A stretch of DNA of 64,000 nucleotides from Rosellinia necatrix (GCA_021209875.1 JAGYVD010000001.1:2790001-2854000), one strand, 5' to 3'. Positions 1 to 13,468 are shown, numbered from the stretch's first letter. Numbers and translations: made by a program. The notes: generated by a model not told the origin, from the sequence alone.

Positions 1-260
1 GATTTAAAAACTTTAAACTTATAATATATTAAAAAAAAATTAAAATTAACTTTTAAAGCGGCTAAACTTTTTATATTTATAAATAAAAAACTAATAAAAA
101 ATGAGTTAAAAATAAAGTTTAAATATTAGTTCATATTTTTAAAAAGCAAACTTATTAAAAACAGCAACTATTTTTAATATAAATTAAAAAAAATTAATTA
201 TATTACTAGTTGTATAAAAAATAAAGCTTTTGAGAATTTTATGCCGTTTATTATTAATAA

Positions 261-495
261 CAGTCACGGATGCCTACACACCCCTGACTAGGACCCACCT
301 GGAAAGGTCCTTCTGGTTGTGGGCCAAGGCCCACAACACCTACGTACATCATGTGACCTAGCATCCGTGCACCCACAAACTAGTACATACCTAATTTCTA
401 CCTAGATAGCTTTTTCGGTTCCCTATCTTCTGATCAATATACATATGGGACCCTAACTAGGAGCTTTGCCTCTGCAAAGGACACCAATCGTGACA
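261..495 (+). repeat. Probable LTR of the left retrotransposon
   Basis: A 235-bp island of normal composition sits inside the A+T block. It starts AGTCACGGATG and ends CGTGACA, so the ends form a short inverted repeat (GTCACG/CGTGAC). Its length matches the two LTRs of the element at 5535-12195 (233-234 bp), and its AGTCACGGAT start matches theirs read on the minus strand, although the interiors differ. It lies 2.4 kb upstream of a plus-strand RT fossil, the right place for a 5' LTR. It contains a perfect hairpin at 316-337 (10-bp arms GTTGTGGGCC, 2-nt loop). No partner LTR was found in the window. Confidence 0.5.
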
Positions 496-3400
496 ATAAC
501 TATAATAAACTAATATTAAAAACTAATTAAAAAAATATTAAATTATTTATTTTTATTTTATAATAACTTTAATAAGTATAAAAAAACTAAAATTAAATAT
601 TAAAATTTAAAAATAACAACAAGTAATAAGTTTATTTTATTTTATATTAAGTTTGTTTATTAAGCTAGCATAGCAAAAGTTAATTTAAAAAACTTTAAAT
701 AAAACATATATAACAAATTGTTTAAACGTTTAAATAAATTCTGCGTAAATAAGCTATATAATAATACAGTAGACTTTTTTGCTTATTATAAATATATATA
801 GTTATATAATTATTAATAGCAGAAGAACTTTATTTAAAATAAAGCTTTAAAAAAAAAGTAAAACATAAAAAAAAATAAAAAGCTGGAAAAAGTTTTAATT
901 ATAGCTGCTAAAAATAGTCCCCGACTAAAAAGTATTTATTAACCGCGGAATAATAATAAAAAAGTAACAGCTATTAAATAAGCAAAAAATAAAATAAAAA
1001 TTTATGCTAAGCTAAAACTAAACTAATTTAAAGTTTTTATTTTAAAAAAACAAATATTTTATCTGTTATAAACAAAAATATTATAAAAACGATTGTTTTT
1101 ATAAAAGCGATTTTAATTAATTAAATAATATATATATTAATGCTATTTTTATAAAAACTATAAAAACAAACTATATAAAAAAAAAATATAAATAAAAAAA
1201 AAAAACAGCTTAAAACAACTAAAATTTTTTTAAGCGAAAAATATTAATATTTAATATAATATAATATAAAAAATCTTGTTTAATTTTTTAAAAATATATT
1301 AAAAAAACCTGTTTTTATAAATTATATTATAATAAATAATAAACTTATATTATTTATTAAAGCTTTAGCTAATATAAAAGCAAACATATATATTTTAATT
1401 AATATAACTTTTGCTATATAAATAATAAAATATTTAAAATTTAAAACTATAACAAGTTTTAAACCAGCTATTATTGCTAAATATAACGGCAATTTAATTT
1501 AATAAATAGATTTAGCTTTAAAATTATATTTTAAAGTATAAAAAAAAACCGTGCAAAAAGCTTTTTAATAATTATTAATATAAAATATAACGTAATTATT
1601 AAAAAAAGTATTATAATTATTACAACGTGTTAATAAATTTTCTGCGTAAATAATTTTTATTTTTAAGCAATTAAGAATTTAAATATTAAATCTTTAAGAT
1701 TTTAATAAATAAAGCAGAAAATTTGTTAAAATATTTTAAACATTAAAAAAATGTTGCTTGAAAAAAAAAGCTAATAAACTAAAAAAATAAAAAACGTAAA
1801 AATAGTTAACTTAATTAAATGCGGCAAAAAAAAAAAATTATAAACTTAAAATATTTTAAACTAAATATAACAAAAAATTATTAAATTAAAAGTTATACTA
1901 ACTATTAAAAACGCAAGCTTAAAAGTTTTTATTTTTTAAAACTATTTTAATATAAGTTTTAAAATTTTAAAACTAGCAGCTGTTTTAAACAAAAATAAAA
2001 TTATATAAAAATATATAAAATAAAAAAATATTAAGCTAAAAGTTAAATTAGTTTTAAAATAATAAAAACTAGGCTTAAAACAGAAATTTTGCTAAAAAAA
2101 CGCTTAAAGCTTTTATTAACTTTATTAAAATATTATTAAATAATATAAATACTAACTAATAAAAATTATAACTATTAAAGCTATAGTTTTTAATATAACG
2201 TTATAATAAAATAATATAATATGTTATAATATAACTACGTTATATAAAATTAATAAAATAATAAATAATAAAGAGTAGAAAATTTAAAATAAGCTGTTGT
2301 TTAAAAATAAAATAAAATTAAAAAAACTTGCAATAAATCATTTTAAAAACTTATTATAAATATTTAAATGTTTTTTAAAAGCTGTTTTAAACAACCTGTT
2401 TTTATATAAGCTAAAAATAAATTACCGCTTAACTTTAAATTAAAACTTAAAAATATTAAAATATGGTTTTTTTTATAAAATATTATTTAAAAAAACTAAA
2501 ACCTGTTAATAATATATTTATAACAACTTAGCAAAAAAATTTATAAAGCTTACGCTAGCTTTTTAAGCTGCTTTTATATTGTTTGCACGAAAAAATAACA
2601 AATTATTACGTTTATACGTTAATTATAAAAAGTTAAACGTTTTAACATAAAAAAATTAATACTTGTTGCTATTAATTAAAAAAATACTAGCTTATATAAT
2701 ATAAGCTAAAATATTTATTAAAATCGATATTAAATAAATATTTTATTATATTTATATTATAAAAAAACAAAAATTAACTGTTTTTAAACGCGATATAAAG
2801 CTTATTAGTTTAAAATATTGTTTTTAAATTAATTAACAGGCTAGCAACTTTTTAAAAATATATTAATAATATATTATAAAAATATTTAAATATTTTTATA
2901 TAGCTTATATTAATAATATTTTAATTTATTTAAATAATAAACTAAAATATCGATATTATATAAATAAAATATTATTATGTTTTAAAAAACAGGATTATAA
3001 GCCGATTTAAAAAATATAAATTTTATATAAAAAACTAAGTTTTTAAGTTTATTATTAAAACTAAAAGCGTAAAATTAATTTTAATAAAATTAAAATTATT
3101 TATAATTAAAAACATCTGAAAAAAAATAAAGCGTTATTAAAAAAATACGGTTATTTTTAAGTTTTTGCAACTTTTATAAAAGTTTATTTATAAATATAAA
3201 TAAATAATTAAGCTGTTAAATAATTTAATTTATATTAAAGCTGACTTAATTTAATTAAACTTTTATTAAAAAACGTTTAAAACGTTAAAAAATAAATTAA
3301 TTAGCGCGCTAATATTAAAACATTTTAATTATAAAAATAAAACCTAAATAAAAATAAATATATTTAATAGTATAGCTGCCGGCATTTTATTATAAAAAAA

Positions 3401-5534
3401 AACCGCAGACGTTTTATAACAGCTAGTTATATTTTATTTAAAAACTTTTTATAATATAAAATTAAACTATAGTATTTATAATAAAAAAATGCTAGCAGTA
3501 GTTAAAAAGCTATTTTATTAAAAAACAGAACTAATAAGCTTATAGCAGCTGCAGCTGTTTTTAGTTATTATAAATTATACCGTACTAAAATATTTTAATA
3601 TAAAAAAAATCTTAAATTTAAAACAAGCTAAATAAGCTAAGCTTATTATATATTATAATTTTAATATTATATATTATTTAAAATTAAAAACATAATAGCA
3701 GATATTTTTTAAATTAATAAAAACTTAAAAATATAAAAACAATAAAAAATAAACAAAAACTATAGCTTTTTTAAACTAATAATTTTAAAATAATAAAAGC
3801 GTATATAAAATATATATTATAAAAAATATTATGTTTTTACTGCTATTAAAAGTAGTATTTATAAACGTAATATTTAAAGCTAATTAATATAATATTAGCT
3901 TAAATAAATATTAAAAAAAAGCTTAAGCTAATAAAAACTTTAATTAGTTAATATTAAAAACTTTTATTATATAAAAAAAAGTTAGTTGTTTTTAAATCGG
4001 ATAATTTATAAATTTAAATAATTAAAAAAGCTTATATAAAGCTAGCAATAATATATTTAAGCTGCGGAAAAACAAAACGTTTAATATTCTAATGTTATTA
4101 ATAGCTAAAGCTGCATTATAAAATTAATTAATACATAATAAACTATTTTTGTTGTTTTGCGAAAGTTTTTGCAATAAAATATTAAAAAAGCTAATTTTTT
4201 TACTAATACTAAAATATATATAATAATATATAGTAATTAATTTTAAAAGCTTTTTAAAAATAAGTATAAAAATAATATAATATTTTATATAATTAATAAA
4301 CTATTAAAACTAATATAAACAACTATATATAAAAATTAATAACAGCAAAAATGCTGCTAAAATATATTATAAAAGTTTTTATTAAATATATAAGTAGTTA
4401 AAAACAGTAGTTAATAATAAAAAAAGCTAGTTTATTGCTAATTTTATAAACAAGCTGTTAAAAATTTATAGCATAAAGCTGGACTTTTTTATAATAAAAT
4501 AAATAGAAATAATATATTAATAAATAAATTAGCAGCTGTAACTATATATTAACTACTTTTAAAAAAATTAATTTAAAGCGTTTTTAGCTTTAAACGTTAT
4601 ATAAGCGTTTTTGCTTTATAAAGCTTTAAAAAAGCTGTTTTTAAAAAAAGTATTAATAAAAAAGCTAATAAATATAACGTTTAACTAAAAGTTTTAAATA
4701 AAAGTAAAGCAATTATAAAAAAAATAAGTTAAAAAAAAACTATTTAAAAAAAAAGCTTAAACGTTTATAAAAAAAGTCTGCGACTATGTTAAAAAAATAA
4801 AAATATAAGTGCGGAAAATATAATAATAAATAATTATATAAGCTAATAAATATCGATAAAACCTGGATTTTATAATTAAAAACTATATATTTATGCTGCA
4901 AAAAAAAAAAAAACAGACCGATCGACCTAGCGATAAGCTAAACTATTTAATAACGCGATAAGCTTATAAAATTGTTAATATTAAAGCTGACCGTTTTAAT
5001 ATATTTAAACTAGAATTATTAACGGTATAATAAAAAAGCCGCTAGTTTTAAGCTAAATAACTATAAAAATACATTAATAATTTTTTATTTAAATAAAAAA
5101 TGCTTTAACTAAAAAAAGAAATAGTTAATAAAGCGTTAAAAAAAAAAATTAAAAAGTAAAAAAGATTTTGTTATTAAAAATCCGAAAAAAAAAACTGTTT
5201 TATAAAATATTTTTAAAAAGCTAAAAATATAACAATAATTAATATTTAGCTGCTGATTTAAAAAACGCTTTAGTTAAGCTAAAAAAGTATTACGATAAAT
5301 ATTTAAAAAAAACAGGACTATTAAAGCGGCTATAAAACTAAATTAAAGCAGCTAAAAAAATATATATTTGCTAAAGCGTATAAAAACGATAATACACCAG
5401 AAAATAAAACATAGCTAAAATTATAAATAAAACATAAATAGCATAATAAATAGTTTAATTAAAAAATAAATTAGGTAAAAATTAACTAATTAACGTAATA
5501 AATATAAAACTAAAAATTAAAAACCTTTAAATTT
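496..5534 (+). mobile_element. Relic Ty3/Gypsy retrotransposon body, plus strand
   Basis: Translating the plus strand from 2900 gives a decayed version of the Gypsy reverse-transcriptase core. AYINNILIYLNN (2900-2938) corresponds to the family motif AYxDDxLIYSxx with both Asp codons turned to Asn. It is followed in frame by remnants of the H..HV..VL..L...L....KCEF and FLGF regions to about 3060, interrupted by many stops. A conserved-looking ALLKKYGYF stretch follows at about 3130. The changes are those expected of G:C to A:T RIP. No frame is usable, so this is a fossil. The element seems to start at the LTR-like island at 261-495 and stops at the LTR of the next element at 5535, perhaps because that element inserted into it. 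Confidence 0.75.
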
Positions 5535-5768
5535 TGTTGCACCAGTCACAAATAAAAAGTCGAGGCTTCAGCAATAAGTAATGTATTATACGAAAAATCT
5601 ACAGATAAAAAAAAAAAGAGTAAGTGGAAGGAATCAGCCTACTAAAATTCTAGCTAAATGTAAATATGTAAAATAGGTCCAGTCTATACGTTATACGCAC
5701 TAGTTAGCAACAAGTGTATAAATACTAATCTATGCTATATGTATTGGCTAACTAGTTATCCGTAATTA
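5535..5768 (-). repeat. LTR (3' LTR of the minus-strand element)
   Basis: Direct repeat partner of 11963-12195. On the plus strand it begins TGTTGCACC and ends CCGTAATTA. In element orientation the ends would have been TG...CA before RIP. Differences from its partner are G:C to A:T transitions, and in this copy they are concentrated in the half facing the element interior (about 5655-5768). Confidence 0.85.
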
Positions 5769-5783
5769 TCCCCCTTTTTAGAA
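5769..5783 (-). other. Polypurine tract of the retrotransposon
   Basis: Immediately inside the left LTR the plus strand is pyrimidine-rich (TCCCCCTTTTT), that is AAAAAGGGGGA on the minus strand. A purine tract abutting the 3' LTR primes plus-strand DNA synthesis in LTR retrotransposons, and it fixes the orientation of this element. Confidence 0.7.
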
Positions 5784-8700
5784 AAAAAACGGCTTGTTTT
5801 TTAAGTTGTGTTTATATTTAAATATATAGTTTTTTAGTATGCTTTTTAGCAAAAAAAAAGATCGCTTCAGGTTTTTATTTTATACTACGCTTTCTGGGCT
5901 TTTATATTATTAAGTTATCGTATAAGTTTTTTTATATTACGTTATTAACTTTTTTTTATTTATTATTATGCTTGTTTTTATTTCTGCTTTATTATTTTTT
6001 ATTATATTATTTTATTGTTATTTTTATGTGCTGCATTCAACTTGTTATTTTCTGCAGCTTTAAGCTAATTTTTTAAACGTTTTAAAAGTTCTGCCGCGTT
6101 TAAATATTTTTTATAAAATTTTTTTAATAATTTCGCGCTGTTTTTAAAGTTTTAAACGGAGTATTATTTATTATTAGTTTTTTATTTTTTTTAAGTTATT
6201 TAATATTATAGTTTTTTATAATATATTTTTAACGACTTAATTTTTTTAACTATAAACTTTTTTTTTTTTCAGGCTTTATTATTTTGTTATTTAAGTTATT
6301 AGCTTTTTGTTCTAGCAGTAAGTTATTAAAATATAATTATAGTTTATTAATATAATAATAGTTTATTATTTTTATAAAAAAAACGTTTAATATAAAAATA
6401 TTATTATTTTTATTAATTATTTTAAACTTTTATTATATTATAAAAAAGTCCAGCTTATTAAATAGTCGGTTGGTTTTCTACGATTATTTTTTTTTTAAAA
6501 TTAGCATATAATTATTTATATTAAAGTCAGGTTTTTTTGTTTATAGTTAACTTATTTAATTATATAAGTTTAAGTTTAAATTAAATGTTTTTTTACTAAA
6601 TTTATAAATTAAATAATTTTTTTGTTTTGTTTTAAGCTTTTGTTTTTAAAGTCTTTTTTTTTTTCGGCAGCTTTTTTAACTTTTCTGCTGCAGTTCGGTT
6701 TTTTTAGTTAAAATAAAAAAATATTAAAAATCTTATTTTTGTTTTATAAAATAATATATTTGTTAATTTATATAGTAGTACTGCTTATATATAATTTATT
6801 ATTAAAATACGTTTAAACTAATTATTTTAATAATAGTTAATATATAGTTGTAGTTATTAATTTAAATATTTATTTATAATTTCTGCTTGTTCTGCAGTTT
6901 TATAATAGCTAATAAAAACTAAAATATATTTTATACTTATTAGCTTATATAACTTGTTTATAAATATTAAAATAAATTATAAACTTTAATTTAAAATTAT
7001 TATCGCTAATATATTAAACATTTAAAATAACTTTTTATAATATATTTTAGCTGTGTTTATTATAATAGCTTATATAATATATAAAATTATTTAAACTTTT
7101 TTTTTTAATCGGTTTATTATAATAAACGTGTTATTATAACTATGTTTATTTTAAAACATTTATTTAAAATCTATTATTAAATATTGCTACACGTGGTTAA
7201 ATATTAATAGAAGTTTTAGTTTGCTTAAGGTTTTATTACGTAATATTTTTGCCAAGCAGTATTTTATATAGTTTATTATATAAATATTACAGCTGTTTGC
7301 CAGCTTAAACTACTAGTATTTTTTTAATATTAGTTTTCTAGTTTTATATTTTTTTAAATATGCTATAAATATATAGTTATAGATTTTTATATTAATTTAA
7401 TTTTTAAATATAAATAATCTAATACTACTAGTTGTTTATTTATTATTGTTAATCCGTTTATTATTTATTAAAAGTTATTATTTTTAATTTTTTTAGCTTT
7501 ATATTAGTAAATTTTTATACTAAAGTTTTTACGGTTTTTTTTTAATATTTTTTTAATTAATCGAAGTTTTTCCAGATTTTTAATTTTTACGTAAATATAT
7601 TATTAATATCTAATAGTTATACTTTGCTTAACTTAAAATATATTTTATAATATTATTTATAAGTTAAAATATTATTAAATATTTTTAAACTTTTTTTTAT
7701 TTTTATATTAATAAATTTTTTATTTTTAAAATAAAGCATTTATAACTATATTTTTTTTTTAGTTAAAAATAATAAAAAATTATATTTTAAAAATAAGTTA
7801 GTTTATTCTGCTTATTGCAGGTTTAAATATTATTTCGTGCTAAAATATTTTAAAGCTTAATAATTAATAATTATTAAAAAAGTTTTTTGTTTATTAATTA
7901 GTTCAGGTTGCTATTTTTTAAAGCTATAACTACTGCTAATATTTTTTATTAAAAATTCTATAATTTAACTCGGCATTATATAATATTTTTAAAAAATAAG
8001 CTGTTAAATGCTAATTTTTTTTATATAACTAAAATAACGCGTTAAAAGCTACTTCATTAAAAAATCGGTTTTATTTTAATAAATAAATTATAATTATAAT
8101 ATTTTAATAATAATATAAAAGTCAGAGCTTTTTAATATACTAAAAGCTTTATTATATTTGTTAATCTATTTAAAAGCTTTTTTTTTATTAAACAGTTTAT
8201 AAAAAAGCTATTTAATTATATTTATTTATAAACTTTTATAAAAGTTATAAAAACCTTAAAAAACTGCATATTTTTATAGTAATAAATATTTCTTAATTTA
8301 TTACAGCTTTTATTTTAACAGAATTAATATAAATATTATTAATATTTATTATATAGTTTAAAAACTTGGTTTATTTTATATAAAATTCTAACTTTTTAAA
8401 TCAGCTTGTAATCCTACGTTTTATAGTTTTTAAAATATTTTTAAATATATATATAATAAGTTTTTATATTATTAAAATAAATAAAAACGTTGTCCACGTA
8501 TACGTTATAAAAATTATTTAAAAATTAAACAACGTATTATTAATATATTTTTAAAACATAAAAATTTATTTATTAAACTAAACAGAAAAAATTTATAACA
8601 GTAAACTTTATATTTAATATAAAACGTAATAAATTTTTATTTTTAAATATATTTTAATACAATAGAATATTTATTATATATTAATTTTTATAAAACTTTT

Positions 8701-11700
8701 AATATTAAAAATATAAAACAAGGTTTTTTAATAAAAACAACAAATACCGGTTTTTTTATAATTTTATTAAGTTTTTAATAATTTATATAAAAACAAAGTT
8801 TTTGCTAGCTTTTTAACAAATAATACTAGAAAAACATATAATACATCGTTTAGTTTAATAAATTTTTTTTATAAATTATTAATTAAATATTTTTGCACGG
8901 CATACAGCTTGTTAAATAATATTTTATATAAAAAATTATACTTTAAGTTTTTTAAAAACTTGCTGTTTATAAAATCTATTTTATAGTTTATTTATAATCG
9001 GTAAAAAGCAATTTATTTAAAAATTTTTATTAAACGCGTCTAACAAGTTATAATATTTAAAAATATAAGTTCTAATACTTTTTTTTATGTTTTTATTTTT
9101 TAATTTTTTAATTTTTTTAATTAATTAACTTATTAATTTAATAAATATTAATAATTTATATTTAATTATTAGTTTTATTTTTATATATTAACGTTTTAAA
9201 AGCAACAGCGCTAAAAGTGGCGATTTAAATATTTAGTTTTTTTATACTAATTTATTTTTTTTTTATTTAATAAAATTTAAAAACATTTAATTTTTAATTT
9301 AAAAATATAAATTATTTTTATTTAGCATACTTTTTTTTAGTTTAAAGCTTTAAAAGCTTATTAAATAAAAATACGTTTTTAAATTTCGGTTTATTTTTTA
9401 TATTTTTAGCATAAAATCAGATCTTTTATAATTTTTATTTTTACTACTAATACTTTTTAAGGAGGCTTTTTAGCTTTTTTTTAATTTTTTAACAGGCATT
9501 TTAAAATTAATATTTTTATTTTTTGTTTAACGTTTATTTAATATTTTAAATATTATAACTATATTTTAGCTTTATTTATAGCTAATATATAATAACATTT
9601 ATAATTTTTAACAGATAAAATAAAAAATTAATATATACTGTTTAATATTAAATAATATATTATATTGTTTAAACTATTTTTTTTAATATTATCTTTTGTT
9701 TTATATTTAAAATACTAACAAATATATTTTTAAATATTTTTTTATATATTTTTAAAATTAAACGTAAAACATAATTAATTTTTAATCTAACTTTTGTTGT
9801 ACTTAATTATTAGTCTAAGTTTAAACTTATTTTTAATAAATAAATTTAACAGTTTTATAATTTTTTAGCAAAAAATACGTTTATATTTATATATATACTA
9901 GCTTTTATATTACTAAATGCGTTAAAATAATAAGCAATAGTTTATTATTATATAAAATATAAATATATAATAAAAATTCTTTACTTAAATAATTATTTAT
10001 TAAGTTTTTTTATTTTTACGCGATAACACTATTTTTAAAAAAGTTTATTTTTTTAAAGTTATTTTCCTGTTTTTTGTCGCGCTTTTTAATTTTAAAAAGC
10101 TAGTTTAAACTTATTTATAATTATATTTATATAAGCATCGCGTTAAGCTTAATCTACGGCTTTTATAAAACAGTTTTTAATAATATGTTTTTTTTATTTA
10201 TATTAAAAGCACTTGCTTTTAGCAATTAATTATTTTATTTTTTTTGTTATAAATTAAAATCTTTGTTTTTTTATAAATATCTTTACCGGCAAAATTAATT
10301 GTATTATTATAACTAAAAAGGTTTAATACAACAAATATATATTGTATTTTATAAGTTGTTTTTATTTTATAATCTTTGCTTTTTTTAATTATTTATAAAC
10401 AAATAATAAGCTATTTAAATATAATATTTTATATAAGCGTTAAAATCTACAGTATTTTTAAATATTTAAAAATAGTTTTAATAGCTATATAAAATAACAA
10501 TTTATTTTTAAATTCTTTTTTATTTAGTTTTATTAAAACGTATTTTTTTAATAAAATATATAAAATCTGTTTTAAACTATATAAACTTAGCAAGCATATA
10601 TTTATTAAAGTTTAAAGTTTTATAGTTAGCTTTTATTTTTTAAAACGTTTATATTTTTATAAATATTATATAAATATTATATTAAATTTTTAAAGTTATA
10701 ATTATATTTAAATGTTTATTAAATAAATATAAAATTAATTTTTAAATGTTTTTTAGCAAAATAAAACTTAATATCGCTTATTTTTGCGTTATTATTAGCA
10801 AACTAATCCGTGTTTATTTTAAAACAGTTAATTATATTTTAATATTATATTTTAAATTCTATTTTATTTTTTAAAACGTTATTATAAAACTTATTTATAA
10901 ATATTTTAATCGATTTTTATGTTTTTTTCTAAGATTTTAAAAACAAATGTTTTTTTATATAACTTAATAAATTAACTACTTATTAATTAAATTTATTTAA
11001 TAAGTTTTAAATATAGTTATAATTAGTTGTTATAATTTTTAGTTTAGCTATAATATAATTTATAACTACGTTATTATTTTAGCTTTTAAATAGTTTAAAT
11101 ATAAAAAGTTTATATTTTTGTCCTGTTTATATAATTTATTTAATTTTTGTTATATTTTAGCAAAGCTTTTTAAATATTAAATAGTTGTTTTTAAGCTATT
11201 ATTAGCTTTGCTTTAATATTTTTAAATCGTTTTTATTTTTTATTAAACATTTTTTTATATTTTATAACATAAGCGTTAAATTTTATAATTTATTTTATAA
11301 CAGTTTTTATTTGTTTAATAATATAACGTATAATAAAATAATAATTAGTCGCTGTTTATTAAAAAGCTATTAATATATATATTTTAATTTTTATTTTATT
11401 AAAAAAGTAATAGAAATAAAAAAGTTTATATAAAGTTTATAAATAATTTTATATTAACAAGTCTATTAAAATCAGGCTAAACAAAATTATTTTTTTTATA
11501 ATAAGTTTTAAAAAAGCTTGTTAGTTGCTTTTTATAATAATTACAGCAAAATTTTATATTAAAATATTAACTGCTTTATAAAAAAACTTATAAGTTTTAT
11601 TATATAAAGCGGCTTAAAAGTCTTAAGTTTTAACTTGCAAATAAAATTTTTAAGCAAAATTAAACAGTAAGTTTTATATAGCTTTAGTTTTAATACTAGT

Positions 11701-11962
11701 TTTAATAATTAAATATATTATATTAAATTTTTTAAAAATAACTTAAATATATTTAGTTTTAAATATATTACTAAAAGTTTTTTTAATAAAATACGCCGGA
11801 AACTTAAAGATTTTACGTAATAAAATAGCGTTTTAGCGTGCTAAATTTTTAACACGTTTACAAGCACCGCTAGCAAAAAAAATCGATACTATATCGTTGT
11901 TTTTATATAAAAAATATTTAAAAAAGCAGTTTTAATGCTTTAAAATAAAATAATTTATAGAT

Positions 11963-12195
11963 TGTTACACTAGTTATAAATAAAAAGTCGAGGCTTTAAC
12001 AATAAGTAATATATTATATAAAAAATCTATAAATAAAAAAAAAAAAATAAATAAAAAGAATCAGCCTACTAAAATTCTAGCTAAATGCAGATATATGGGG
12101 TAGGTCTAGTCTATGCGCTGTACGCACTAGTTAGCAACAGGTGTATAGATACTGGTCCGTGCCACATGTATTAGCCAACCAGTTATCCGTGACTA
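11963..12195 (-). repeat. LTR (5' LTR of the minus-strand element)
   Basis: Direct repeat partner of 5535-5768, beginning TGTTACACT and ending CCGTGACTA on the plus strand. Here the RIP-type changes crowd into the left half, again the half facing the element interior, while the right half (about 12085-12195) is nearly unmutated. Confidence 0.85.
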
Positions 12196-13285
12196 ATTTT
12201 AACTAATTATATACGCCGAAAATATTTTTTTACTGCTTAAAAATGTTAATTTAAAAGTTTTTAGTTTAAGCCTTAGGTGTAGCATAAACAGCTTTAAAAA
12301 AAAATCAGCTTAGCATATCTTTAGTTCTGCGCAGCTAAAAACTTAAGCTAAGTCTTTTTATAAAAAAAAGATTGTTATAACTTACAGCTATAATAGCCTT
12401 GATTAGCTGCATAAATAAATAGCTTAGCAGCCTTTGATTAGTTCCCCGGCTAAATAGGTACAAGTATAAAGTAGTAAATGCGGTAGGTTAGTCACGTAGT
12501 AAATAGCTAGTAGTATATATAAATAGAAATTCTGGCTGTCGGCCCTATATATAATTCTTTTTTTTTTTTAACTTTAGTTTTTTTTCCTAATATATAAGTA
12601 TAGTTGGGCTCTGCTCTAACTGCTGCTATTGCAGCTATTACACTTATAATTTAATATAAAATATTTTTAATTTAGTAATATCTGCAGCTAATTTATCGTA
12701 TTTTTTGTTTAAGCTGTTAACATGTTTTTATAGCATATTTATATTTTTTTATATATTATTTATTAAAACAGCTTTTGTTTAATAATTAATAAAAGCTATA
12801 ATTTAGTTTAGCTGGCCGGCTGGCTGGCTAGGCTAAGCTAGGCTAGGCTAGGTTAGCTTGGTCGGCTAAATAGGCTAGGCTAGAATAAGCTAGGTTAGCT
12901 AGGGCTAAAATCGGTAGAATCAGTGGCTTAGTTAAATTAGCCAGAATTAACAGATCTGGCTAAAAACGCTAAAAATAATAAAATTAGTAAGACTAGCTGG
13001 AATCGATAAATTTAAAGCTTTGATTAATTAGTTAATTAGTTGGTTAATAAAATAGCATAATTTACAGCTAATTCTACCAGTTCTTTTATATTTGGCCGCG
13101 CAATATAAACTGCCGCAGGGCAAAAAAGCTGTTTTTAACCGCAAGACTTAAGTAAATAGTTTACAAGAGCTGCTTAAGGAGGTATTTTTAATCTAATCGT
13201 TGCAGAAGCACTAATTTAATAAATCTGGTCAGGGGTATAAAGCTGTAAATAGCTGTATTTTGCTGTATGCTGGTCTAGTTTATAG
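12196..13285. other. Less-mutated island with GGCTA tandem repeats
   Basis: This kilobase has more G and C than its surroundings and no coding potential that I can see. Between 12811 and 12907 it carries an imperfect tandem array of the pentamer GGCTA (variants GGTTA, AGCTA, GGCTG). The array could be a decayed internal repeat of a transposon or an independent satellite. I recognise nothing else here. Confidence 0.55.
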
Positions 13286-13468
13286 TGTTATATATAGTTG
13301 TAATAAAGATGGTGGAATTCTAGGTGCAGTCCTAGAATTCCATCTATTAGTACAGGTAGGTGGGCCTAGCCCAAGTGGGTCTAGCCCAGGTGGCCTGGGC
13401 CACCTTATCTAATCTTACAGTGGGGCAACTGGTGGTGCCAAGCCTGGCACCCCTTGCCTACTCTAACA
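13286..13468. repeat. Probable solo LTR
   Basis: A 183-bp segment of normal composition starts TGTTATATA and ends CTCTAACA, giving TG...CA termini with a 5-bp inverted repeat TGTTA/TAACA. The four bases ATAG occur directly on both sides (13282-13285 and 13469-13472), as a target-site duplication would. Inside is a perfect 12-bp inverted repeat with a 6-nt loop (13313-13342, arms TGGAATTCTAGG) and a second GC-rich palindromic stretch with GGCCTGGGCC. No partner copy was seen, hence a solo LTR or a short non-autonomous element. Confidence 0.5.

Larger units (their letters stand above)
5535..12195 (-). mobile_element. LTR retrotransposon (Ty3/Gypsy type), RIP-mutated, minus strand
   Basis: Two direct repeats of 233-234 bp (5535-5768 and 11963-12195) bound a 6.66-kb A+T-rich body. 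A C5T5 tract just inside the left LTR reads on the minus strand as a polypurine tract, so the element runs right to left. Consistent with this, the minus strand at 8468-8503 translates as VYVDNVFIYFNN, the reverse-transcriptase YxDD box with the second Asp changed to Asn. RT lies in the middle of the body with about 2.7 kb downstream of it for RNase H and integrase, which fits Gypsy order. The flanks AATTT (5530-5534) and ATTTT (12196-12200) may be a decayed 5-bp target duplication. Every frame is broken. Confidence 0.85.
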
